Source: Muribaculaceae bacterium (lineage in GTDB: Bacteria; Bacteroidota; Bacteroidia; Bacteroidales; Muribaculaceae). Taken from it: a stretch of 8,982 nucleotides of DNA. The stretch spans positions 1 through 8,982 of the forward strand of contig CADFRV010000099.1 of NCBI GenBank assembly GCA_902836725.1, given 5' to 3'. The notes beneath the pieces are model-generated. The model saw nothing but the letters and a program-made list of their open reading frames with translations. It ran no database searches and was not told the origin of the DNA. Shown here in pieces: positions 1-5,746 of this stretch. How positions within the stretch are numbered: the stretch's first letter is position 1; the number at the start of each line of letters is the position of its first letter. The position numbers and the translations under genes were made by a program.

Positions 1-383
1 TTTATATCGTTGCCATCCTTTTTACTGTCGGTATATTTCACCTTAACTGTTATGGTAAGGCGTGTCTTTGAGGCGTATGCATCCTCGGTCACGGCCTGCG
101 GGGTGAGGTTGTAGCCTGTAATTTCACCCTCCATCTCCAGATCGGCGGCTCCGTCGGTGGTGGTCAGGCGTGTATTGCGGGTGATATAGTCGAGCAGGGT
201 GTTCTCGAACTGTTGCTGCAGGGGGGCATACACCAGTGCGGCGCGTATGGGGAACTCTCCCACATGTATCGTGCGGTAGACTGTATAGTCTATGGCTGCT
301 CCGTTGAGTTTATAGCTTATGCGGCAGCTCTGGGGTATCAGAGCCATCATCGCCAGTACCAGTATGCTTATGAAATGCTTCAC
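1..383 (-). CDS. lptE: LptE, LPS-assembly lipoprotein (partial, C-terminus outside window)
   Basis: This is the outer-membrane lipoprotein partner of LptD, which inserts lipopolysaccharide into the outer leaflet. The visible 127 codons begin with MKHFISILVL, a hydrophobic signal segment ending in LIPQSC, so Cys20 is the probable lipidation site. Next come ISYKLNGAAIDY, a PLQQQFENTLLDYITRNTRL segment, and EGEITGYNLTP with TRLTITVKVKYTD. This order is typical of Bacteroidota LptE. The start is GTG at 381-383: an in-frame TAA lies five codons upstream, and the next ATG would cut into the signal peptide. The gene lies 44 bp after the sigma-54 regulator in the same direction, so co-transcription is likely. 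The reading frame is open at base 1, so the gene is truncated by the window and not broken. Family assignment is from recognised motifs and neighbours; I have not aligned it. Confidence 0.85.
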   Translation of the reverse strand, partial: MKHFISILVLAMMALIPQSCRISYKLNGAAIDYTVYRTIHVGEFPIRAALVYAPLQQQFENTLLDYITRNTRLTTTDGAADLEMEGEITGYNLTPQAVTEDAYASKTRLTITVKVKYTDSKKDGNDI

Positions 384-427
384 TTTTAATTTCTGTTATA
401 TGTCCTGACCTACGGAACGGCCGGATG

Positions 428-1714
428 CTATTCGAGACCGAACTCCTTGATTTTTCTGTAAAGTGTGCGCTCCGAGATGTTGAGTTCCGCCGCTGTGGCC
501 TTGCGCTTCCCTTCGTTACGCTCCAGGGCGAGGCGTATTGTCTCGCGCTCGGTTTCCTCAAGGGTGCGCCCCTCCCATCGCTCTACGGTATGGAACGGTA
601 CATCCACAGGCTCTGTGTCCTCAACCTCATGGGGAGGCTCCTGTCGTGATGGGGCAAGCGGATCGTAGATATGCTGAGGCTGCGGATGCACGGGGTTGAC
701 GCATATCGGGTAACGGCTGGCGCCGCTCTCCTTGTGTGCTGTCACGGCAACGGAGGAATGTGCGGCAGGTGTATCCACTCTCCTCTCCCCTGCTATCTGC
801 TCTTTCAGTTCCGAGATCTCGTTCTGCATGCGCATGATGAGACTGAACAGCATTTCGCGTTCATGCTCGTAGGAGTGTGGCGCGGGAGCTTCCTGATGCT
901 TTACAGGGGCATAGGTGGTGGCTGCCTGCGGAAGGTAATGCAGCAGGGTGTCGCGGTCCACATTGTTTCCCCCTTCGAAAAGGGCTATCTGTTCCACGAC
1001 GTTTTTCAGTTGCCGCACATTGCCGGGCCACCGGTAATGCAGCAGGGCATCGCGTGCGTCGTCCCCGAATGTCACGGCCGGCACACGGTAACGCTCGGCA
1101 AAATCGTTGGCGAACTTGCGTGCAAGCAACATTATGTCTGATCCACGGTCGCGCAGCGGCGGCACTGTTATCTGCACCGTGGAGAGACGGTAGAACAGAT
1201 CCTCGCGGAAACGCCCCTCTTTCACGGCTTTTTCCATATCCACATTTGTGGCGGCTACCACGCGCAGGTTGGTTTTCTGCACGACCGACGAACCTACCTT
1301 TATGAATTCGCCACTTTCGAGCACACGGAGCAGTCGGGCCTGTGTGGTCAGCGGAAGTTCCGCAACTTCGTCAAGGAAGATAGTGCCTCCGTCGGCCTCC
1401 TCGAAATAACCTTTGCGCGACGATATGGCGCCTGTGAACGCACCTTTCTCATGACCGAACAGTTCGGAGTCAATGGTTCCTTCCGGTATGGCGCCGCAGT
1501 TCACGGCTATATAGCGCGAGTGTTTTCTCGGCGACCATGCATGGATCAGTTGCGGGAAGAATTCCTTTCCGCTGCCGCTCTCGCCGGTTACTAGCACCGA
1601 TATGTCTATGGGTGCCACACGTATGGCGCGTCCTACGGCCTGCAGCAGCGAGGGTGCGGTACCCACTATTCCCAAGCGTGCTTTGGCCTGCTGTATCTGG
1701 TCTGCGTTTGCCAC
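428..1714 (-). CDS. Sigma-54-dependent Fis-family transcriptional activator lacking a sensor domain
   Basis: This is an AAA+ enhancer-binding protein that would remodel sigma-54 RNA polymerase by ATP hydrolysis. In the 428 residues I see Walker A GESGSGK (44-50), the sigma-54 contact loop GAFTGA (91-96), Walker B TIFLDE (111-116), sensor I ATN (155-157), an arginine-finger region RFREDLFYRL (168-177) and sensor II WPGNVRQL (229-236). The Fis-type helix-turn-helix fills residues 388-428 and ends in NISERTLYRKIKEFG. All hallmark motifs look intact. The AAA+ domain starts almost at the N-terminus, so there is no receiver, GAF or PAS domain. Instead a linker of about 110 residues (265-375), rich in Pro, His and Glu and with one helical stretch (285-308), joins it to the DNA-binding domain. 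The start is GTG at 1712-1714, 7 bp after the acyltransferase stop, with an in-frame TGA just upstream. Its signal and target genes are unknown. Confidence 0.94.
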   Translation of the reverse strand: MANADQIQQAKARLGIVGTAPSLLQAVGRAIRVAPIDISVLVTGESGSGKEFFPQLIHAWSPRKHSRYIAVNCGAIPEGTIDSELFGHEKGAFTGAISSRKGYFEEADGGTIFLDEVAELPLTTQARLLRVLESGEFIKVGSSVVQKTNLRVVAATNVDMEKAVKEGRFREDLFYRLSTVQITVPPLRDRGSDIMLLARKFANDFAERYRVPAVTFGDDARDALLHYRWPGNVRQLKNVVEQIALFEGGNNVDRDTLLHYLPQAATTYAPVKHQEAPAPHSYEHEREMLFSLIMRMQNEISELKEQIAGERRVDTPAAHSSVAVTAHKESGASRYPICVNPVHPQPQHIYDPLAPSRQEPPHEVEDTEPVDVPFHTVERWEGRTLEETERETIRLALERNEGKRKATAAELNISERTLYRKIKEFGLE

Positions 1715-1721
1715 TATAGTG

Positions 1722-2618
1722 TCAATATGGTTTTGTCACCACTGTGCCGGTGGCGTATTTCTTATCACGGAGTTTGTAGGTCTCGTGGCGTATGAAGTCG
1801 CTGAACTCCTTTTCAGATCCCATATGGCGCATCTGTTCCTCCACGCTGATGGGTTCACCTATGGTGATGTGGAAGGTGCTCCCCTTTTTGCGGAAAACTT
1901 CGGCCGGATGGCGGAATGTGCGCAGCTGCCAGCACACCACACCGAGGAAATTGAACCACCATGATTGCGAGCCGTGGAAGAAAATTGGCACCACAGGCAC
2001 CTTGAGTTTCTCGATGAGCTGTATGACGGTAGGCTGCCATTCGCGGTCCTGGAGACGGCCGCGCCAGTTGACTTTGCCTACTGCGCCTGCGGGGAAGAAT
2101 CCCACCGGTTTACCGGCGCGCACGTTCTTTATCACCTCCCTTATACCGGCCATGGATACAGCCTTTTTCTTGGGATCGTCGGAGGCCATGGCGTCTACGG
2201 CTATGAAATTGGGGCGCATCGCCCAGATGTAGTTCAGCACCATATTCACCATCACCTTGTATTCCGGCCTGCGGCTTGCTATGAGGTTGATGAGGATTAT
2301 GCCGTCAAGTGCTCCGAAATGGTGGTTGCTGACTGTGACAAACGCTCCTTCGGGCAGGTGGTCGAGCACCTGCTCGTTGTCTATCTTGAGCTTTATGTCG
2401 AGATCGTTCAGGAGCCCGTGCACGAACTGTGGTCCCGGGGTGGCGGCGTTGTGTGCGTGGATGTCGTTTACCTTGTCAAGCGAGATGAAACGGATGAACC
2501 AGTCCACAAACTTGCGGTGTCCGCGCAGTTTGGGCACCATCTCCATTATGTCGTCGGCGTCGAGCACCGTCATTTTCTTCGGCTTCTCTTCTGCCTGGTT
2601 GTTTTTTACATCTTCCAT
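1722..2618 (-). CDS. PlsC-like lysophospholipid / glycerolipid acyltransferase
   Basis: This is a 298-residue acyltransferase of the PlsC/LPLAT superfamily, expected to move an acyl chain onto a lysolipid at the inner membrane. The catalytic HX4D motif is HFGALD (100-105) inside VSNHHFGALDGIIL. The second motif is FFPAGAVG (174-181), where PAG replaces the PEG common in PlsC; Bacteroidota members often show this. The later VVPIFFHG (209-216) matches the fourth block. No clear transmembrane helix is seen, so membrane attachment is probably peripheral. The substrate cannot be read from sequence: glycerophospholipid, ornithine/glycine lipid or another lysolipid are all possible. It heads an apparent operon with the sigma-54 activator and lptE. 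The start is uncertain: the ATG at 2616-2618 gives a charged 15-residue extension, while Met16 (2571-2573) begins MTVLDADDIM, which resembles the usual N-terminus of the family. Confidence 0.9.
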   Translation of the reverse strand: MEDVKNNQAEEKPKKMTVLDADDIMEMVPKLRGHRKFVDWFIRFISLDKVNDIHAHNAATPGPQFVHGLLNDLDIKLKIDNEQVLDHLPEGAFVTVSNHHFGALDGIILINLIASRRPEYKVMVNMVLNYIWAMRPNFIAVDAMASDDPKKKAVSMAGIREVIKNVRAGKPVGFFPAGAVGKVNWRGRLQDREWQPTVIQLIEKLKVPVVPIFFHGSQSWWFNFLGVVCWQLRTFRHPAEVFRKKGSTFHITIGEPISVEEQMRHMGSEKEFSDFIRHETYKLRDKKYATGTVVTKPY

Positions 2619-2625
2619 ATAACTG

Positions 2626-2633
2626 CAAAGTTA
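2626..2633 (-). promoter_or_regulatory. Possible -7 promoter element for the acyltransferase operon
   Basis: Read on the minus strand, this is TAACTTTG, an exact match to the Bacteroidota -7 consensus TAnnTTTG. No clear TTTG -33 box lies 19-21 bases upstream; that stretch is A/T-rich. Transcription would begin near 2618-2621, almost on top of the annotated ATG. The message would then be nearly leaderless, or translation begins at Met16. Confidence 0.45.
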
Positions 2634-2704
2634 CATAAAATGGTTAAACTGAAAAAATCACTGATGGGCACGAGTTAAACAAGTGAGGTCGCATAAAAAC
2701 AAAA

Positions 2705-2720
2705 ACAACTTTTAAGTTGT
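2705..2720. promoter_or_regulatory. Perfect 16-bp palindrome, candidate operator of the HTH protein
   Basis: The arms ACAACTT (2705-2711) and AAGTTGT (2714-2720) are perfect inverted repeats around a TT centre. The right arm covers the likely -33 box (2716-2719) of the promoter that drives the two-gene toxin-antitoxin-like module. Antitoxins of the HigA/XRE type commonly bind such palindromes as dimers and repress their own operon. Binding here is inferred from position and symmetry only. Confidence 0.55.
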
Positions 2721-2747
2721 ATATATGTAAAATAGTTCGTACCTTTG
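2716..2747 (+). promoter_or_regulatory. Bacteroidota-type promoter of the toxin-antitoxin-like module
   Basis: TACCTTTG at 2740-2747 matches the -7 consensus TAnnTTTG exactly. GTTG at 2716-2719 is a three-of-four match to the TTTG -33 box, with 20 bases between them, close to the normal spacing. Transcription would start near 2752-2756, giving a leader of about 65 bases before the ATG at 2821. Confidence 0.65.
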
Positions 2748-2757
2748 CAAAAACCTA

Positions 2758-2787
2758 AGAGAATGTTTTACAACGCAGAACATCTCT
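2758..2787 (+). promoter_or_regulatory. Possible 5' leader stem-loop of the module
   Basis: AGAGAATGTT (2758-2767) can pair with AACATCTCT (2779-2787) through 9 base pairs with one bulged A, closing an 11-base loop. It would sit at the very 5' end of the predicted transcript. It could stabilise the message or be chance; no known riboswitch pattern is evident. Confidence 0.3.
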
Positions 2788-2820
2788 AATTAACAGGTAT
2801 TATTAAACAACCTCTAAGAT

Positions 2821-3372
2821 ATGGAATTTGACCTGATTACAGACAACGGAAATCTTTGGGCGGTGCGATATGACAATTGCCTTGACAATGTGCTTGACAC
2901 CATTCTCGACCAGTGGAATGACGTTGTATGGTTGCGTTCCTTCTGCCGGCAGAATATCGGTGACCTCGCATCGTATTTCAAAATTACAGATGTTAATCAG
3001 GCAATATATGATACGATTGATGACAGTGATCGACTTCAATGCCTGATTATGGATATTTCTCCTGACGCAAACCTTGATGAAATCTTTAGACCACTTGAAA
3101 ACAGCAGGACTTCGGAGATGCTTCTCGGTAAAGAAAAGGCTCGTCTACGTGACACCCCAAGACATGCTTCGTGGTTGCGGATATACGCTATTAAACTTGA
3201 TCCGGGAATATATATAATAACCGGCGGCGCAATCAAACTGACGAGAACGATGCAGGAGCGCGAACACACTTTGGTTGAATTGGCAAGAATGGAAAATGTT
3301 AGAAGATATTTACTTGAAAACGATATAACTGACATGGATTCGTTTAAAGATTATCTTCGAGAAGTTAACTAA
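2821..3372 (+). CDS. Putative RelE/HigB-like toxin with N-terminal extension (183 aa)
   Basis: The predicted protein has no signal peptide or membrane segment, so it is cytoplasmic. Residues about 115-165 carry the pattern of a RelE/HigB-fold C-terminal half: a strand with SWLRIYAIKL (117-126), a turn, GIYIITGGAIKLTRT (129-143), then a charged helix around EREHTLVELARMENVRRYL. Residues 1-110 form an extra acidic part that contains WAVRYD, QAIYDTID and LLGKEKARL. Classical HigB/RelE toxins are about 85-120 residues, so this one is long. It is followed 14 bp downstream by an XRE helix-turn-helix gene, matching the toxin-first order of higBA. GC content is visibly lower than in flanking genes (21 of 60 bases at 3001-3060). 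Similar gene pairs occur in other Bacteroidales as far as I recall, usually called hypothetical. mRNA cleavage is inference; no catalytic residue can be fixed with confidence. Confidence 0.6.
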   Translation: MEFDLITDNGNLWAVRYDNCLDNVLDTILDQWNDVVWLRSFCRQNIGDLASYFKITDVNQAIYDTIDDSDRLQCLIMDISPDANLDEIFRPLENSRTSEMLLGKEKARLRDTPRHASWLRIYAIKLDPGIYIITGGAIKLTRTMQEREHTLVELARMENVRRYLLENDITDMDSFKDYLREVN

Positions 3373-3373
3373 G

Positions 3374-3381
3374 AAAGGAGG
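3374..3381 (+). promoter_or_regulatory. Unusually strong Shine-Dalgarno before the HTH gene
   Basis: AAAGGAGG lies in the 14-bp gap between the two module genes, 5 bases before the ATG at 3387. Bacteroidota ribosomes generally make little use of Shine-Dalgarno pairing, and I saw no comparable motif before the other starts in this window. It supports the chosen start and could raise synthesis of the second protein over the first. Confidence 0.75.
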
Positions 3382-3386
3382 CTTTT

Positions 3387-3704
3387 ATGAGAACAAGAGA
3401 AGAAATTACATTGAGGCTAAATGAGCATCGTAGCAGCACTCCGTCAAAATGGCGAGAAAATGCTGAATGGCGTGTTGCCAACAAATCTTGGTTGAGATAT
3501 TCACAGCGCATCGCCATGATGATGCTTGACAAGATGGAAGAACTCGGGCTGACGCAAAAGGCGCTTGCCGAACGGATGGGTTGCTCCCAGCAATATATTT
3601 CCCGTGTACTGAAAGGGACAGAGAATCTTTCTATTGAGACAATTTCAAAAATAGAAACTGCGCTTGAACTGGAAATACTCGAACCGGTATTTGTGCCTCG
3701 CTGA
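3387..3704 (+). CDS. XRE/Cro-family helix-turn-helix protein, putative HigA-like antitoxin
   Basis: This is a 105-residue DNA-binding protein. The HTH_3 domain spans about residues 43-97. TQKALAERMG (56-65) gives the first helix of the motif, and SQQYISRVLKGTENLS (67-82) the recognition helix and following turn. The helix SIETISKIETALELEI closes the domain. An N-terminal part of about 40 basic and polar residues (RTREEITLRLNEHRSS, then KWRENAEWRVANKSWLRYSQR) precedes it; in HigA-like antitoxins such a segment can contact the toxin. The ATG at 3387 is fixed by the strong ribosome-binding site ahead of it. It probably shares a transcript with the upstream gene and binds the palindrome at 2705-2720 to repress it. 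It could instead be a plain regulator, but tight coupling to a RelE-like partner favours an antitoxin. Confidence 0.8.
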   Translation: MRTREEITLRLNEHRSSTPSKWRENAEWRVANKSWLRYSQRIAMMMLDKMEELGLTQKALAERMGCSQQYISRVLKGTENLSIETISKIETALELEILEPVFVPR

Positions 3705-3715
3705 ATGTTTTAATA

Positions 3716-3747
3716 GCTCACGGCCACAGCATCCGTGTGCCTGTTTT
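3716..3747 (+). terminator. Possible intrinsic terminator after the module
   Basis: GCTCACGG (3716-3723) pairs with CCGTGTGC (3733-3740) apart from one T-T mismatch, closing a 9-base loop. A run of four T (3744-3747) follows three bases later. The U-tract is short and offset, so termination may be partial. It would separate the toxin-antitoxin-like pair from the membrane-protein gene. Confidence 0.4.
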
Positions 3748-3780
3748 AAACCTCATTGACAGTTTATTTTTATATTGGAT

Positions 3781-4536
3781 ATGTCTATAGCATTGACAAG
3801 TAGCAGAAAAGAAAGAATAGTATCGTTTGTCTGGCAACATATTTTACTTCTGGCCTCGCTTTATCTTATGACCCTTGGAGTGGCCTTGTGTGTGAAATCC
3901 TCTCTTGGCAGTAGCGTGATATCGTCGCTGCCATTTGTTTTTTCACTTGCCGGAGAGGCGGGAAAGGCTCCTGCCCTTACCATAGGGAGCTATACCATAA
4001 TAATGAATTTCATTCTGGTGTTCTGCCAGATCCTGGTATTGAGGAGTAAATTTGACCCCATGCAGCTGTTTCAGCTTGCCATAGGCTTTGTTTTCGGATG
4101 GCTCATAGATGTGAACATGACGCTTACATCCGGACTGGCCTGCGACACTATATTGCCGCAGGCCCTGGCGCAGTTTGCCGGATGCACGGTGATGGGTATC
4201 GGCATAGCTTTTGAAGTGAAATGCGGCTCGGTAACCATGCCCGGAGAAGGCATTTCAATCGTTTTGAGCCAGGTTTCAGGAAAGCCTTTCGCCAAAGTGA
4301 AAATCATAGTGGATACCACCCTTGTGGTGCTTGCGGTGGCTTCGTGCTATCTCTTCTTCGGCGCATGGATGTGGAATGTGATAGGCATAGGCACACTTTT
4401 CGCTATGGTGTATGTGGGGCTTGTGGTGAGGTTCATCACCCCGCGCATAGCATGGTTTGACCGTTTGCTTGCCTACAATCCGGGCTTCAGACGGTATATT
4501 TTCGGACTGGCACGGTTCATATATAACCGCCACTAA
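3781..4536 (+). CDS. YczE/YitT-like integral membrane protein
   Basis: This is a 251-residue inner-membrane protein of the YczE/YyaS/YitT type, whose biochemical role is not established. Hydrophobic segments, which I place by eye, lie near residues 17-37, 67-87, 95-113, 128-147, 176-195 and 198-218, giving about six helices. Family-like features are LYLMTLGVALCVKSSLGSS after the first helix and the polar MPGEGI motif (153-158) between helices four and five. The C-terminal tail is basic and aromatic (FRRYIFGLARFIYNR) and probably cytoplasmic. I chose the ATG at 3781; a TTG at 3775 would add only two residues. No good promoter match was found in the 76 bp upstream, so read-through from the preceding module is possible. 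It converges with the PCMD-protein gene, with only 37 bp between the stop codons. Confidence 0.8.
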   Translation: MSIALTSSRKERIVSFVWQHILLLASLYLMTLGVALCVKSSLGSSVISSLPFVFSLAGEAGKAPALTIGSYTIIMNFILVFCQILVLRSKFDPMQLFQLAIGFVFGWLIDVNMTLTSGLACDTILPQALAQFAGCTVMGIGIAFEVKCGSVTMPGEGISIVLSQVSGKPFAKVKIIVDTTLVVLAVASCYLFFGAWMWNVIGIGTLFAMVYVGLVVRFITPRIAWFDRLLAYNPGFRRYIFGLARFIYNRH

Positions 4537-4538
4537 GC

Positions 4539-4572
4539 AACTGGCCGGTAGATAAAATAATTTTGAACAGTT
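4539..4572. terminator. Weak nested inverted repeat between convergent genes
   Basis: AACTG (4539-4543) and CAGTT (4568-4572) flank an inner AAAATAATTTT near-palindrome (4554-4564). An A/T-rich fold here could act as a bidirectional terminator in the 37-bp convergent gap. The pairing is weak and I would not rely on it. Confidence 0.25.
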
Positions 4573-4573
4573 A

Positions 4574-5554
4574 CTAATATACGAGTGCGAAGTTGTCTAC
4601 CCACAGGGTAAGACCGGGTGTGCCCACATATGCGTCGCCGCTTCCCGCCGAAGCCATTACAAGCAGATGGGTCGGGGTTGCGTCGGGTGCATCCCATCCT
4701 ACCTCCTTCACAGGCACCATCTTGCCTTTCGAGTTGCGGGCATAGTAGCTCTTCTCTTCCGGTATAAGTCCCATATAGCTCTTGAAATCAGGGTCTTTTG
4801 ATATGTCTCCGTATTTTACCGGAATGCGGTGGCCGTTGACCCATCCGCCGGTAGACTTGCTATAATGCTCGCGGCCTGTACCCACCCGCTTTGCATATAT
4901 GTTGCCGTTTTCGTCTTCCCACCGGCGCTGGAGGATTATGTATACCTCCGAGTTGTCATGGCCGGGAATAGTTTTCTGTGAGCCGAATCCCGGTGCGTAT
5001 ATGCGGTCTGATTTGGCGGGCATCTCAAGGCGGTAATCGAACTGTAGCGCTTTGGGACGCTTGGCGAACGGTATGCCCATTTCCATTTTTGCATATGGAT
5101 TTTTGGTGGATTTTACCGGTTCGAGCATGCTCCCCAGAAATATCGATCCGGGAACAAGCACCTCTATGTTCACCACTCCCAGGGCTTTGCATTGCTCCAT
5201 AAGGGTGGAGAGCTTGCAGCAGCGGCCTCCGGTATCGCGTGTGTCGGGAAACACCGCATTGCTCCCCTTTACTATTCCCGCAACCTTTGCCATCACGTTT
5301 GAGGTGGCCCAGGGGGAACCGCCGCGGTTGGTGTATGGCACTGATCCATCTATTGTCTGGGTAGGACCTATGGCGTAAAGTGTCTTGGATTTCCCTCCGA
5401 TGATTTTCGATTCTTTGATATGACGGATCACCCAATGTTCCATGTCGCCATATTTTATAGGCTCTACCGTCTCCCCCGCCGCATTGAAAGCTGAGGAGGA
5501 TGCTATCAGGCAAATGATTGCCACGATAAGATATTCCCTGATATAAGTCTTCAT
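4574..5554 (-). CDS. Secreted PCMD-domain protein (putative carbohydrate metabolism domain)
   Basis: This is a 326-residue exported protein of unknown exact role. Residues 1-26 form a signal peptide: MKTYIREY, a hydrophobic core VAIICLIASSSA, and cleavage probably near FNA/AGE. The core Cys15 does not fit a lipobox, so lipidation is unlikely. The mature part resembles the PCMD family of Bacteroidota, a beta-sandwich domain: GSIFLG (136-141), GIPFAKRPKAL (160-170), HDNSEVYIIL (199-208) and the C-terminal block THLLVMASAGSGDAYVG (295-311) with TLWVDNFALVY (316-326). Many relatives carry extra N-terminal domains; this one has only a region of about 100 residues ahead of the core. I chose the ATG at 5552-5554. 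An upstream ATG at 5588-5590 would put 12 charged residues before the signal peptide and lies inside a hairpin. No T9SS C-terminal sorting domain is seen. Family roles proposed elsewhere, such as glycan binding, are not proven. Confidence 0.78.
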   Translation of the reverse strand: MKTYIREYLIVAIICLIASSSAFNAAGETVEPIKYGDMEHWVIRHIKESKIIGGKSKTLYAIGPTQTIDGSVPYTNRGGSPWATSNVMAKVAGIVKGSNAVFPDTRDTGGRCCKLSTLMEQCKALGVVNIEVLVPGSIFLGSMLEPVKSTKNPYAKMEMGIPFAKRPKALQFDYRLEMPAKSDRIYAPGFGSQKTIPGHDNSEVYIILQRRWEDENGNIYAKRVGTGREHYSKSTGGWVNGHRIPVKYGDISKDPDFKSYMGLIPEEKSYYARNSKGKMVPVKEVGWDAPDATPTHLLVMASAGSGDAYVGTPGLTLWVDNFALVY

Positions 5555-5581
5555 TATAATCCCTTTTTTGAAACGTTGATC

Positions 5582-5603
5582 CTCGGGCATCTGTATGCCC
5601 GAG
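5582..5603. repeat. Perfect 9-bp hairpin in the PCMD-gene leader
   Basis: CTCGGGCAT (5582-5590) and ATGCCCGAG (5595-5603) pair perfectly around the loop CTGT. It lies 28 bp upstream of the chosen start. No T-run follows on either strand, so it looks more like a leader or operator structure than a terminator. A perfect palindrome GATTAATTAATC (5603-5614) touches it. Confidence 0.6.
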
Positions 5604-5622
5604 ATTAATTAATCAAAGTATG

Positions 5623-5647
5623 CGGGGATGCTTAAGGAATGTCCCCG
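5623..5647. repeat. Inverted repeat upstream of the PCMD gene
   Basis: CGGGGA (5623-5628) and TCCCCG (5642-5647) are perfect inverted arms separated by 13 bases, which contain the hexamer palindrome CTTAAG. It sits just upstream of ATACTTTG (minus strand, 5614-5621), which is only near the -7 consensus, so the repeat could be a regulatory site for that gene. Confidence 0.4.
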
Positions 5648-5655
5648 TTGTAGGA

Positions 5656-5690
5656 TTATAACAAAATATCCGGAACGATATTCCGGATAT
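5656..5690 (-). terminator. Intrinsic terminator downstream of ispF
   Basis: ATATCCGGAA (5666-5675) and TTCCGGATAT (5681-5690) form a perfect 10-bp stem with a 5-base loop. Read on the minus strand, TTTTGTTATAAT follows the stem immediately, making a normal U-rich tail. It begins 57 bp after the ispF stop. On the plus strand a six-T run also occurs five bases after the stem, so it could terminate stray transcription from the other side too. Confidence 0.8.
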
Positions 5691-5746
5691 ATGACTTTTT
5701 TACCACATTTTAAGAAACAAATACCAATCAGTATTCCGCATAACTG

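Noticed and set aside
671..1141. 156-codon open frame on the plus strand
   Set aside because: It is antisense to the sigma-54 activator with a Cys/His-rich low-complexity look and no domain.
1965..2678. 237-codon open frame on the plus strand
   Set aside because: It lies antisense to the acyltransferase, whose catalytic motifs are clear. The frame has no recognisable domain and arises from the codon pattern of the real gene.
3775..3780. TTG start for the membrane protein
   Set aside because: It adds only two residues, and an ATG follows at 3781.
5025..5513. 162-codon minus-strand frame inside the PCMD gene
   Set aside because: The overlapping frame has a signal peptide and family motifs; this one has neither.
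5555..5590. Upstream ATG (5588-5590) as start of the PCMD protein
   Set aside because: It would place MPEDQRFKKGII before the signal peptide and lies within a perfect hairpin; the Met at 5554 begins a normal signal peptide.
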